A DNA stretch of 28,409 nt from Alphaproteobacteria bacterium (GCA_022826345.1 JAJDVB010000203.1:1-28409); one strand, 5' to 3'; shown: positions 7,658-16,003, counted from the first letter of the stretch. Numbers and translations: made by a program. Notes: generated from the letters alone by a model not told the origin.

Positions 7658-8379
7658 TCGGCGCTGATCCCCATGTAGACCTCCTGCACCTCGCTGCTCG
7701 CCATCACCTGGTGCGGGTCGCCCTCGGCGAGCTTCTGGCCGAAGTTGATCACGATCAGCCGGCTCACCACCGAGAGCAGCGCGTGGACCACGTGCTCGAT
7801 CCAGACGATGGAAACGCCGGTGCGGTGGATCGCCTTGACGGTGTCGACCAGCGCGAGGCATTCGTGCTCGGTGAGGCCGCCGGCGATCTCGTCCAGCAGC
7901 AGCACGCGCGGCCGGGTCGCGAGCGCTCGCGCCATCTCCAGCCGCTTGCGCTCCAGCAGGGTGAGCGCGCCGGCGAGCGCGTTCGCCTTCTCCAGGAGGC
8001 CGGTGCGCCCCAGGATCTCGTGGCAGTCCTCATAGCACGCGGCCTCGGAGCGGCTGCCGCCGAAGGCCGCGCCCACCAGCAGGTTCTCGAACACGGTCAT
8101 GTTCGCGAAGGGATGGGGGATCTGGTAGGAGCGCCCGATCCCCATGCGGCAGCGCTCGTGCGCGGGCGTCCTCGTGATGTCGCGGCCGGCGAAGAGCACG
8201 CGCCCCGCGTTCGGCCGCACGGCGCCGGTGATGATGTTGAACATGGTGCTCTTGCCGGCGCCGTTGGGGCCGATGACGCCGAGCGCCTCGCCGTCCGCCA
8301 GCGCCATGCTGAACTGGTCGGTCGCCCTGACCGAGCCGAAGCTCTTGGAGACGCCCTCCAGCGCGATCAGCGCCGTCAT
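7654..8379 (-). CDS. livG: Branched-chain amino acid-type ABC ATPase LivG, atypical signature
   Basis: A 241-residue cytoplasmic ABC ATPase of the LivG type. Walker A is GPNGAGKS (37-44), Walker B ends LLLDE (Asp163, Glu164) and the switch histidine is His196 in IVWIEH. The ABC signature, normally LS(Y/G)GQ(Q/R), reads LTLLERKRLEMARALA (from about residue 139), and the residues after the catalytic Glu are IAGGL rather than PAAG. The alignment of flanking residues is otherwise intact, so this is a variant and not a frameshift. I recall similar LTLL-type signatures in other proteobacterial LivG homologues, but cannot check. It overlaps livF by four bases and starts 48 bases after the binding-protein gene. 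Confidence 0.92.
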   Translation of the reverse strand: MTALIALEGVSKSFGSVRATDQFSMALADGEALGVIGPNGAGKSTMFNIITGAVRPNAGRVLFAGRDITRTPAHERCRMGIGRSYQIPHPFANMTVFENLLVGAAFGGSRSEAACYEDCHEILGRTGLLEKANALAGALTLLERKRLEMARALATRPRVLLLDEIAGGLTEHECLALVDTVKAIHRTGVSIVWIEHVVHALLSVVSRLIVINFGQKLAEGDPHQVMASSEVQEVYMGISAE

Positions 8380-8427
8380 GCCGGCGCCCCTGCGCTGGAA
8401 GGCTTCAGAATAGCGGGCCGCTAGTCC

Positions 8428-9738
8428 CTAGCCGATGACTTCCATATCACCGCCGACAGGGACATCCGGCGCCGTCTCGTTGGATGTGACGATGAGGTCG
8501 TAGCCGAAGGGGCCGTCCGGCGTGCGCCGCCACTGGCCGCCGACCAGCGGCATCTTCGCCACGTTCTTCACCGGGCCTGAGCCCCACGAGACCGGCCCCG
8601 CGATCGTCGAGACGTTGGTGGCGACGATGGAGGCCAACATGGCCTCGGTATCGTTGATGTCCTCGGCCCGGCTCACGATGTCCAGCGCCACCTCGAAGAT
8701 CGAGTGGCCGTAGCCCACCGGCTGGCTCCACTGCTTGCCCGTGGCGGCGGTGAAGGCGGCGGCGAGCTCGCCGCAGGTCTGGCCGGTGATGCTGGAGGTG
8801 AAGGGGTGCGAGGGGCTCCACCAGATCTCGGAGCTCAGGTTGTGCCCGGCATCGCCCAGCGCCTCGACCGAGACCGGGAAGAGCAGCGCCTTGCCCACAG
8901 TCGCCGCCTTGGGCCGGAAGCCTTGCTGCGCCGATTGGGTCCAGAATGTGGTGAAGTCCGGCGGCAGCACGACGCCGGTAACGATCTCGGCGCCGTTGTC
9001 CTTGAACTCTGAGATCTGGGCCGAGAAATCGTCCGACAGGTTCTGATAACGGCCCGGATCGATCAGCATGTAGCCGGCGGCGGCGAGGGGTTTGGGGAAG
9101 CCCAGCTCGGGATCGCCCCACGCGTTACCGTCGCCGTCGTTGGGGTAGAGCCCGCCGACCACCTTGTTGGTCTCGATTTTGCCCCAGAGGTTGAGGAAGA
9201 CCGCGATGATGTCCTCCAGCCCCCAGAAATAGTGGTAGGTCCAATGGAAACCCTCCGCCGGATTGCCGCCGCGGCCGAAGAAGTAGGGCTGCCACGGGCA
9301 GAGCGTGGTGACGCAGGGGACCTCGTTGATCTCCGCCTGGTCGGCGACCGGATTGGTGGTTTCCGGCGTGTTGCCGGCGCAGAGCAGGTGCACCTCGTCG
9401 GAGAGGATCAGCTCGCTCGCCACCTCGGCGGCGCGGTTGGGGTTCGACTGGCTGTCCTTGACGATGATCTCGACGTCGAGGCTCCCGCTGGCGGTCTCCA
9501 CCTTGCCGCCGATGGCTTCCAGTACCGACGCGACGTTGAATTCGTCCGCCTCGGCGAAGGGCGCGAGCGGCCCGGTCTTCGGGCTGACGTAGCCGATCCG
9601 CACCGTGTCCGCAGCGCGGACGATGGAGGGGAAGCCAGCGCTGAGCGCGGCCGTCCCCACGGCGCCGGCGGCGCCTGCTTTCAGGATTTCACGACGGGTG
9701 CGGCCGGCCTTCTCCGCCGCGCTGCTCTTAGTTGTCAT
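8428..9738 (-). CDS. Liv-type ABC importer, periplasmic binding protein (family 5 / LivJ-like)
   Basis: A 436-residue periplasmic substrate-binding protein of the leucine-binding (Peripla_BP_6) type, heading the liv operon. A twin-arginine signal is visible: RR at 15-16 in RTRREILKAG, a Gly/Ala hydrophobic stretch, and a likely cleavage site after IVRA (about residue 42). The mature protein starts DTVRIGYVSPKTGPLAPFAEADEF, as usual for this family. The ATG at 9738 has GGAGA eleven bases upstream; an in-frame upstream ATG at 9774 lacks such a site. At about 394 mature residues it is longer than LivJ and resembles members that bind amides, aromatic acids or short organic acids. Ligand unknown. 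Confidence 0.92.
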   Translation of the reverse strand: MTTKSSAAEKAGRTRREILKAGAAGAVGTAALSAGFPSIVRAADTVRIGYVSPKTGPLAPFAEADEFNVASVLEAIGGKVETASGSLDVEIIVKDSQSNPNRAAEVASELILSDEVHLLCAGNTPETTNPVADQAEINEVPCVTTLCPWQPYFFGRGGNPAEGFHWTYHYFWGLEDIIAVFLNLWGKIETNKVVGGLYPNDGDGNAWGDPELGFPKPLAAAGYMLIDPGRYQNLSDDFSAQISEFKDNGAEIVTGVVLPPDFTTFWTQSAQQGFRPKAATVGKALLFPVSVEALGDAGHNLSSEIWWSPSHPFTSSITGQTCGELAAAFTAATGKQWSQPVGYGHSIFEVALDIVSRAEDINDTEAMLASIVATNVSTIAGPVSWGSGPVKNVAKMPLVGGQWRRTPDGPFGYDLIVTSNETAPDVPVGGDMEVIG

Positions 9739-9852
9739 TGACTGGTCTCCTCTCCCGGAAATCGCCGTACACAAGAGTTGGCGGGGACAGTAGCAGACCT
9801 TCCCAACCCCTGCGAGAGAGGCATACCCTTGTGGAAAGGCTAGCCTCGAGGA

Positions 9853-10569
9853 TTACTCCGCCGCCGCCACCTGCCGGGCGAGGGCCATGAAGTCCGGCAC
9901 AACGGCCTCCCAGTCGTCGCTGGGGGCGAGATCGGGGGTGCCGACGGGGCCATCGCCATACTCTTCGGGTCGCGACACGAAAGCCGTCTTGAGCCCCGCC
10001 TCGCGCGCGGCCGCGAGATCGAAGTTGTGCGCGGCCACCATCATCACGGCCTCGGGCGCGAGGCCCAGCGCCGCGGCCGAGGCGCGGTAGACTGCCGCCT
10101 GCGGCTTGTAGTCGCGCGCGATGTCGGCGCCGACGATGGCGTCCCACGGCAGCCCGGCGGAGCGCGCGAGCCGCGCCATCATCGCGATCGAGCCGTTGGA
10201 GCAGGGCGCGAGCAGATAGCGGCTGTGCAGAGCCTCCAGCCCCGGCACTGCGTCCGGCCACGGCGGGAGCTTCTCCCACGCCCGGTTGAGGTGCGCACGG
10301 CCGTCGTCGTCCACCGCGTCGTCGAGCCCGAACTCAGAGAGCGTCGCGTCGAGATTCTCGCGATGAAGCACGTCGAGCACCGTGTAGCCGCGCCGCCCGG
10401 AGCGGATTTCCTCCATCGACGGCTGGTACTTGGCCCGCCAGGAGTCGGCGAAGGCGATGGGATCGACCGTATGTTCCGAATCCGCGAAGAAGGCCTCGAC
10501 CTCGCGGGCGACGCCAGTGCGCCAATCGACCACCGTGCCGAAGACGTCGAAGATCAGGGCCTCGATCAA
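9853..10569 (-). CDS. HAD hydrolase, type II haloacid dehalogenase-like
   Basis: A 238-residue cytosolic HAD-superfamily hydrolase of the L-2-haloacid dehalogenase (type II) group. Seen: nucleophile Asp8 in FDVFGT, motif II Ser-Asn-Gly at 114-116, motif III Lys145 in DYKP, and motif IV HNFDLAAAREAG with Asp174. The position two after the nucleophile is Phe, not Asp, which in this superfamily argues against a phosphatase and for the dehalogenase type. The start appears to be TTG at 10569: no ATG or GTG is in frame just upstream and the family normally begins a few residues before the DxFGT motif. It lies 54 bases after korB on the same strand and 114 bases before the liv operon, so it could belong to either unit. 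Activity on haloacids is not shown by sequence alone. Confidence 0.88.
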   Translation of the reverse strand: MIEALIFDVFGTVVDWRTGVAREVEAFFADSEHTVDPIAFADSWRAKYQPSMEEIRSGRRGYTVLDVLHRENLDATLSEFGLDDAVDDDGRAHLNRAWEKLPPWPDAVPGLEALHSRYLLAPCSNGSIAMMARLARSAGLPWDAIVGADIARDYKPQAAVYRASAAALGLAPEAVMMVAAHNFDLAAAREAGLKTAFVSRPEEYGDGPVGTPDLAPSDDWEAVVPDFMALARQVAAAE

Positions 10570-10623
10570 CGCGGTCTCATGAGCAAGTAAGTGGAGTGGG
10601 TGCGGCGGCGCCGGGATCGGCGA

Positions 10624-11655
10624 TCAGCGCGCCTCGACGGTCCAGGTGTGGCCGGTCCGCAGCAGCGCGTCGATGCCGTCTGCCTTGGATTTCGCCTTGG
10701 CGTCCTCGATCTGCGCGTAGACCGCCGCCTCGTAGCTCTCTTCCGGGCTGCAGAAGAGCACGCCGAGGGCCATGGGGAAGTCCGGCGGCTCCATCTCCGC
10801 CAGGATGCCGGCGAGCGGCCGGTTGGTCTGGTCGTGAACCAGGAGCTCGGATTCGTCCACGCCGCCCTCGCCGAGCGGCACCACCTCCAGCGAGAAGGTG
10901 CCGGGCGCGAGCCGCAGCCCGCGGTCCCGCTCCTTGCCGAAGATCAGCGGCTTGCCGTGCTCCAGGAAGATCTGCGTCTCGGGCGCATTCTTGCGCTCGG
11001 CAAACGCATCGAACGCACCGTCGTTGTAGACGATGCAGTTCTGGAAGATTTCGAGGAACGAGGTCCCCTTGTGCGCATGCGCCGCCTTGAGGATGTCGGG
11101 GAGCCGCTTCTGGTCGGTGTCGACCGCGCGGGCGACGAAGCGTGCCCCGGCGCCGAGCGCGAAGCGGGTCGCGGACAAGGGATGGTCGACCGAGCCGAGC
11201 GGTGTCGACGGCGAGCGCGTGCCCTCGCGCGAGGTCGGCGAGTACTGGCCCTTGGTCAGCCCGTAGATCTCGTTGTTGAACAGAAGGATGTTGAGATCGA
11301 CGTTGCGGCGCAGGGCGTGCAGCGTGTGGTTGCCGCCGATCGAGAGTCCGTCGCCGTCGCCCGAGACCACCCAGACATCAAGGTCGGGATTGGCGAGCTT
11401 CACCCCGGTCGCGATCGCGGGCGCGCGGCCGTGGATAGTGTGGAACCCGTAGGTGTCCATGTAGTAGGGGAAGCGCGCCGCACAGCCGATGCCGGAGACG
11501 AACACCACGTCCTTGGTGTCGGTGCCGATTTCGGCGAGCGCTTTGCGCACCGCCTTGATGATGGCGTAGTCGCCGCAGCCGGGGCACCAGCGGACCTCCT
11601 GGTCGGAGGTGAAGTCCTGCGGCGTCAGCGCGGGGATCGCGACCGTATCATTCAT
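10624..11655 (-). CDS. korB: 2-oxoacid:ferredoxin oxidoreductase, beta subunit
   Basis: A 343-residue cytosolic subunit carrying thiamine diphosphate and one [4Fe-4S] cluster. Seen: cluster ligands Cys24 and Cys27 (WCPGCGDY), Cys58 (GIGCAARFP) and Cys207 (FQNCIVYND); the TPP motif from GDGDGLSIGGNH (99-110) to FNNEIYGLTKGQ. With KorA it converts a 2-oxoacid and CoA to acyl-CoA and CO2 while reducing ferredoxin, and can run in reverse with low-potential ferredoxin. The 2-subunit form with no extra ferredoxin subunit is typical of aerobic-tolerant 2-oxoglutarate (KorAB-type) enzymes. Its ATG follows the korA stop with a single-base gap, so the pair is translationally coupled. Substrate 2-oxoglutarate is the best guess; pyruvate or a branched 2-oxoacid is possible. 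Confidence 0.92.
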   Translation of the reverse strand: MNDTVAIPALTPQDFTSDQEVRWCPGCGDYAIIKAVRKALAEIGTDTKDVVFVSGIGCAARFPYYMDTYGFHTIHGRAPAIATGVKLANPDLDVWVVSGDGDGLSIGGNHTLHALRRNVDLNILLFNNEIYGLTKGQYSPTSREGTRSPSTPLGSVDHPLSATRFALGAGARFVARAVDTDQKRLPDILKAAHAHKGTSFLEIFQNCIVYNDGAFDAFAERKNAPETQIFLEHGKPLIFGKERDRGLRLAPGTFSLEVVPLGEGGVDESELLVHDQTNRPLAGILAEMEPPDFPMALGVLFCSPEESYEAAVYAQIEDAKAKSKADGIDALLRTGHTWTVEAR

Positions 11656-11656
11656 C

Positions 11657-13522
11657 TCATGTCTCCGAATGGCCGCGGATCGCGTCCATGATCTCGGCGA
11701 TCTTGAAGGGCTTGCCGGTGACCTTGGCCAGGCTCTCGGCCGGCACCAGGTAGCGGCTGCGCAGCACCGTGGTGAGCTGGCCCATGTTCATCTCGGGCAC
11801 CAGCACCTTGTCGAAGCCCGCGAGCAGATCGCCGAGATTGCGCGGCAGCGGGTTGAGGTAGCGCAGGTGGATGTGGGAGACGCTGATGCCCGTCTCCCGG
11901 CTGCGCTCGACGGCCCGGCTGATCGGCCCGTAGGTCGAGCCCCAGCCGACTACCGCGAGCGGGCCCTGCGTGGGACCCTGATCGACCTCCTGCTCGGGAA
12001 TGTCGTCCGCGATGCAGGCGATCTTCTCGTGGCGCACGTCGGTCATGCGCTGATGGTTCTCGGGGTCGTAGGAAACGTTGCCCGTGGTGTAGTCCTTCTC
12101 CAGCCCGCCGATGCGGTGCTCAAGACCCGGCGTGCCCGGCTTCACCCAGCGCCGCGCCAGCGTCTCCGGATCCCGCCGGTAGGGTTGGAAGCCCTCCGCA
12201 TCGGTGTGGAACGCCACCGGGAAGGGCTCGAGCGTACCGACGTCGGGCAGCCGCCACGGCTCCGCCGCGTTGGCGATGAAGGTATCGCTCAGCACCACCA
12301 CCGGCGTCATGTAGCGGGTGGCGAGGCGCACCGCTTCGATGGCAACGTCGAACGCCTCCGCCGACGAGCGGGCCGCGAGCACCACCAGCGGTGCATCGGC
12401 GTTGCGCCCGTAGACAGCGAGGTAGAGGTCCGATTGTTCGGTCTTGGTCGGCATGCCCGTGGAGGGGCCCGCGCGCTGGGAGTTGATCAGGATCAGCGGC
12501 AGCTCGGCGGTGATCGCGAGGCCGAGCGCCTCGGTCTTGAGCGCGACGCCGGGGCCGGAGCTCGACGTGACGCCGAGAGCGCCGGCGTAAGAGGCGCCGA
12601 TCGCAGCGCCGGCCGCGGCGATCTCGTCCTCGGCCTGGAAGGTCACCACGTCATAGGCCTTAAGCCGGGAGAGCACGTGCAGCACGGAAGACGCCGGCGT
12701 GATCGGGTAGGAGCTGAACACCAGCTTGAGTCCGGCGAGCTGCGACCCCGCCACGAGACCCCAGGCCAGCGCCTCCGTTCCGGTGACGGTGCGGTAAAGC
12801 CCCGGCCGGAAGGTCGCGGGCTTGATCTCGTAGACCAGCGCCCCGTCGGGCAGCTCGGCCGTCTCGCCGAAGGCGTGCCCCGCCTTGAGGCAGGCGATGT
12901 TGGCGGCCGCGATGTTGGGCAGCTTCTTGAACTTGGTGCCGAGCCATTCCACCGTCGCTGCCACGTCGCGGTCGTACATCCAGTAGATCAGGCCGAGGGT
13001 CCAGAGGTTCTTGGCGCGCAGCCCTTCCTTCTTGGTGACCTCGCACTCCTTGACCGCCTCCAGCGTCAGCTTGGAGATGTCGATGGCCATGATCCGATAA
13101 CGGTCGAGGCTGCCGTCATCGAGGGGATTGGCCTCGTAGCCCGCCTTCTGCAGGTTCTTGTCGGTGAAGGTGCCGGTATCGACGATGATCAGGCCGCCTT
13201 CCCTCAGCTCGGAGAGATTGACCTTGAGGGCTGCGGGATTCATGCAAACGAGGACATCCGGCAGGTCGCCCGAGGTCATCACGTTGCGCGAGCCGAAGTT
13301 GATCTGGAAAGCGGAGACGCCGTAGGTGGTGCCGATCGGCGCTCTGATCTCGGCCGGGAAATCCGGGAATGTGGTGAGATCGTTGCCGGCAAGCGCCGTG
13401 GTCTCGGTGAAGCGCCCGCCGGTCAGCTGCATGCCGTCACCGGAATCCCCGGCGAAGCGAATCACGGCCGATTCCAGCTCCTCGCGCGGCACCTCGTCGA
13501 GCGTCAATGCTGCTTCTGCCAT
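11657..13522 (-). CDS. korA: 2-oxoacid:ferredoxin oxidoreductase, fused gamma-alpha subunit
   Basis: A 621-residue cytosolic subunit. The N-terminal gamma domain (about 18-195) opens with IRFAGDSGDGMQLTG; the alpha domain (about 240-620) has the SYPITPASS motif (271-279) that contacts TPP and substrate, and RAGPSTGMPTKTEQSD (350-365). This gamma-alpha fusion is the standard KorA layout. I prefer ATG at 13522, preceded by GGAGA at 13538-13534, over the in-frame ATG at 13540, which has no ribosome site; the difference is six residues. The region upstream carries a GGTCCGACC dyad at 13609-13617 that resembles a GntR-family operator. The neighbours fprA and, further right, icd suggest work at the 2-oxoglutarate step with ferredoxin as electron acceptor. 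Confidence 0.92.
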   Translation of the reverse strand: MAEAALTLDEVPREELESAVIRFAGDSGDGMQLTGGRFTETTALAGNDLTTFPDFPAEIRAPIGTTYGVSAFQINFGSRNVMTSGDLPDVLVCMNPAALKVNLSELREGGLIIVDTGTFTDKNLQKAGYEANPLDDGSLDRYRIMAIDISKLTLEAVKECEVTKKEGLRAKNLWTLGLIYWMYDRDVAATVEWLGTKFKKLPNIAAANIACLKAGHAFGETAELPDGALVYEIKPATFRPGLYRTVTGTEALAWGLVAGSQLAGLKLVFSSYPITPASSVLHVLSRLKAYDVVTFQAEDEIAAAGAAIGASYAGALGVTSSSGPGVALKTEALGLAITAELPLILINSQRAGPSTGMPTKTEQSDLYLAVYGRNADAPLVVLAARSSAEAFDVAIEAVRLATRYMTPVVVLSDTFIANAAEPWRLPDVGTLEPFPVAFHTDAEGFQPYRRDPETLARRWVKPGTPGLEHRIGGLEKDYTTGNVSYDPENHQRMTDVRHEKIACIADDIPEQEVDQGPTQGPLAVVGWGSTYGPISRAVERSRETGISVSHIHLRYLNPLPRNLGDLLAGFDKVLVPEMNMGQLTTVLRSRYLVPAESLAKVTGKPFKIAEIMDAIRGHSET

Positions 13523-13608
13523 GGCCCTGTCATTCTCCATGAAGCCCGCCGAGTCAGCCGACTGGGGCGGGAGGATTCACTTACTCCCAGCGGCTCCCGA
13601 TGTCTAGT

Positions 13609-13617
13609 GGTCCGACC
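13609..13617. promoter_or_regulatory. Candidate operator GGTCCGACC upstream of korAB
   Basis: A perfect odd-centred dyad, 87 bases upstream of the preferred korA start, in the context AGTGGTCCGACCTAT. The core TGGTCCGACC matches the E. coli FadR consensus core (TGGTCNGACCA) at all but the last base. The same core (GGTCGGACC) occurs between the -35 and -10 of the candidate icd promoter at 21620-21628. I saw no other copy in the window. The regulator is not encoded here. A 9-base match can arise by chance in high-GC DNA, so this is tentative. Confidence 0.4.
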
Positions 13618-13643
13618 TATTTGGCCGGTACCTGCTTGCTATT

Positions 13644-14408
13644 TCACGTATGGCCGGCCGGCCGTTCCCGACCGCGCGACTGACAAGCGGGGCAGTAGCA
13701 ATGATCCGACATCCTACGACGGTGAACGAGTCCGTGGAGCACACCGCCATCCGCATCGAATAATGGAATGAGGGGGTCGAAGAACCGGCCGTCGCTCAGT
13801 TCGTACTTGCGAAACGTGGACCAGGCAACCAGATCCGCGAGCTGGACCATCCTAGATGCCGCAGAGTCCACAAAGAGCGGAACCTCAGCCAAATTGCGAA
13901 AGTGCCCCCAGCGTGCCCCGTCTACCCTGAAGGTCCTCGCTAGCATTTGAAGGGGACGCTCGTAGATGGACTTGTCCATTACAATCAAGCCCCTCTGTTG
14001 ATCCCCTCTTCTATTATAGATTCGTGTCAGAAAGAGATCAAAGCGACTGCAAAGTTCTTCAAAAGCAATTTCCACTGCGTCCCGAGGACTTACTACCTCT
14101 TTATCTACGGCGATCGAGAACAATCTGATGCTTGGTCGATTGTGTAATGTCGCAAGAGCACTCTTTATCATTCCCTCGCGTGCCGTTCGATCCCTGACTT
14201 GGTGCCAGAATCCGCGCCCCGCATACATGGGGCTGGCGTGAAGTTCAATGTCGTGAGGATCGCCGAGACCGTACGCCTCCACGCAGGCGTCTACCGCCTG
14301 GATTTGATGGTAAAGCCCGCGCTCGAATACCGCGACACCGCCAAGCACAAAATGGCGATCGCTCGCGCTTTCTACGGAACCGGAATCGTCAATATAGAGG
14401 ACGTGCAC
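13644..14408 (-). CDS. DUF3800 domain protein
   Basis: A roughly 254-residue protein of the DUF3800 family, whose biochemical role is not established; the family is thought to have an RNase H-like fold. Seen: the N-terminal YIDDSG (Asp7, Asp8), ELHA (Glu55, His57), VMDKS (Asp145) and SRMVQLADLVAW (Gln189, Asp192), which are the acidic positions expected of the family. The C-terminus adds DHCYCPAC (Cys237, Cys239, Cys242), a possible metal-binding tail. I chose GTG at 14408 because it places the strand HVLYIDDSG at the N-terminus as in relatives; GTG at 14423 is an alternative and neither has a good ribosome site. Base composition is much lower in GC than the neighbours (about 46% over 14041-14160 by hand count), suggesting recent transfer. 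It splits fprA from korAB on the same strand. Confidence 0.82.
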   Translation of the reverse strand: MHVLYIDDSGSVESASDRHFVLGGVAVFERGLYHQIQAVDACVEAYGLGDPHDIELHASPMYAGRGFWHQVRDRTAREGMIKSALATLHNRPSIRLFSIAVDKEVVSPRDAVEIAFEELCSRFDLFLTRIYNRRGDQQRGLIVMDKSIYERPLQMLARTFRVDGARWGHFRNLAEVPLFVDSAASRMVQLADLVAWSTFRKYELSDGRFFDPLIPLFDADGGVLHGLVHRRRMSDHCYCPACQSRGRERPAGHT

Positions 14409-14572
14409 TGGACGGGCGGCCACCGGAAGCGGCCGAGCGGGGGACGCACCCCCGGCAGACCGCGCAAACGCAGTCCTCCCAGCCGCTGAAAAGAAGCGTA
14501 CTCCTCTGTTATGGTCGCGTCCAACAAAATATTCAAGGCTTAGCCTAGTTCGAAGGCGCTTCGCCGAACGGT

Positions 14573-15895
14573 TCAGCCGGCAGCGCGCTGCTCGTCCAAA
14601 ACGGCCAGAAAGTCTTCGTGCCGGTAGAGCTTGCGGCGGGGGGCGCCCTCGGCGGCGGCGGCAATCTCCGCCGCCTCGATCCGCTGCCAGTCCTCGAAAT
14701 CGACCCAGCGGCGGCCGCGCGCGCGCAGCAGCGCCTCCAGCCCCTCGCGGCCGGGCTTGCCGCCGCCCGCGCCGAGATCGTCGATGATCTGCTGGGCTGC
14801 GTCCCGGCCATCCGGCTTGTTGGTGCCGATCACCCCGGTCGGGCCGCGCTTGATCCAGCCGACCGCATAGAGGCCGGGCCCGACCCGGCCTTCGTCGTTC
14901 ACCACGACGCCCTGCTTGTGGTCGAAGGGCGCACCGTCCACGGGCAGTGAAAGGTAGCCCACGGCGGCGACCACCAGGCCGCAGGCGATCTCGTAATGCT
15001 CGCCGGTGCCGACGGCGCGGCCGTTCTCGACCCGCGTGCGCTCGAAGCGCACCGCTTCCACGTGCTCGCCACCCAGGATTTCGACCGGGCTCGCGAAGAA
15101 GACGAAGTGCACGCGCTTCGGCTTCTCGTCTGCCTCCCGCTCGGCGAAGGCGCGGAGCGTCTCCAGGTTCTTCTCGCGCACGCGCCGGTCGCGCGGAGAC
15201 ATCTCGCCGGTCACTTCGTCGGGCAGGTCGGCGGCCGCGACCTGGGGCACGCATTGCTCCAGGTGGCCCATCTCTCGCAGCTCGACGTTGGTGAACTTGG
15301 CCTCGACCGGGCCGCGCCGCGCCACCATGTAGACGTCGCTGATCGGCGCGCTGTGGATGGGCTCGGCGGCATAGTCCGGCAGGTCGGTCGCCGCCATCTC
15401 CGCAGGCGTCTTGACCAGCACCCGCGCCACGTCGATGGCGACGTTGCCGGCGCCGATGATGACCACGCTCGACGTGTCGAGATCGGGCGTGCGATCGACG
15501 AAATCGGGGTGGGCGTTGTACCAATTGACGAAGCTCGCGGAGCCGACGACGCCGGCCTTGTCCTCGCCTGGGATGCCGAGCCTGCGGTCGTGGGCGGCGC
15601 CGACCGCCAGCACCACGGCGTCGTACATCTCGCGCAGCTCGTCGAGGGAGAGCGCCTCGCCGATATCGACATCGCCGTAGAAGTTGACGCGGTCGTCGGA
15701 GGCCGTGCGCGCGAAGCCGCGCATCACGTTCTTGGTCTTCTCGTGATCGGGCGCGACCCCGAAGCGGATCAACCCATAGGGCGTCGGCAACCGATCGATG
15801 ATGTCGATCCGGCACTCCGGGTCCGCCTTCAGGAGCGCATCGGCCGTATAGAAACCCGCCGGCCCTGAGCCGACGATCGCCACGCTAAGTGCCAT
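14573..15895 (-). CDS. fprA: Ferredoxin-NADP reductase, adrenodoxin-reductase type
   Basis: A 440-residue cytosolic FAD enzyme that passes electrons between NADPH and ferredoxin. Seen: FAD-binding GSGPAG (9-14) in AIVGSGPAGFYTA, the PYGLIRFGVAPDH segment (39-51) typical of adrenodoxin reductase and M. tuberculosis FprA, NADP-binding IGAGNVAIDVAR (147-158), and the C-terminal GWIKRGPTGVIGTNKPDG that closes over FAD. Length matches the family. The ATG at 15895 has a strong GGAGG / GAGGGGGG upstream, so the longer frame to 16012 is not needed. It is divergent from a marR gene with a 16-base inverted repeat between them. Near korAB, it may recycle the ferredoxin reduced by KorAB to NADPH or supply it; direction is inference. 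Confidence 0.93.
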   Translation of the reverse strand: MALSVAIVGSGPAGFYTADALLKADPECRIDIIDRLPTPYGLIRFGVAPDHEKTKNVMRGFARTASDDRVNFYGDVDIGEALSLDELREMYDAVVLAVGAAHDRRLGIPGEDKAGVVGSASFVNWYNAHPDFVDRTPDLDTSSVVIIGAGNVAIDVARVLVKTPAEMAATDLPDYAAEPIHSAPISDVYMVARRGPVEAKFTNVELREMGHLEQCVPQVAAADLPDEVTGEMSPRDRRVREKNLETLRAFAEREADEKPKRVHFVFFASPVEILGGEHVEAVRFERTRVENGRAVGTGEHYEIACGLVVAAVGYLSLPVDGAPFDHKQGVVVNDEGRVGPGLYAVGWIKRGPTGVIGTNKPDGRDAAQQIIDDLGAGGGKPGREGLEALLRARGRRWVDFEDWQRIEAAEIAAAAEGAPRRKLYRHEDFLAVLDEQRAAG

Positions 15896-16003
15896 GTCCC
15901 CCCTCGCCTCCCCGGCGCGCCCGCTGGCTCCGGCTGCGGCGCGGCGCGCACTATGCCAGCGATGGCGGGCAGTTTGAATGGTTTTCCGCATGGCTCCGGG
16001 CAC

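Noticed and set aside
13644..14408. Reading the DUF3800 gene as part of a phage-defence system
   Set aside because: No partner defence gene, integrase, toxin or reverse transcriptase is nearby; the neighbours are housekeeping redox genes.
14409..15815. Open minus-strand frame upstream of the DUF3800 gene, which would make a 723-residue fusion
   Set aside because: The upstream part is a shadow of fprA, Arg/Ala-rich and without domain features.
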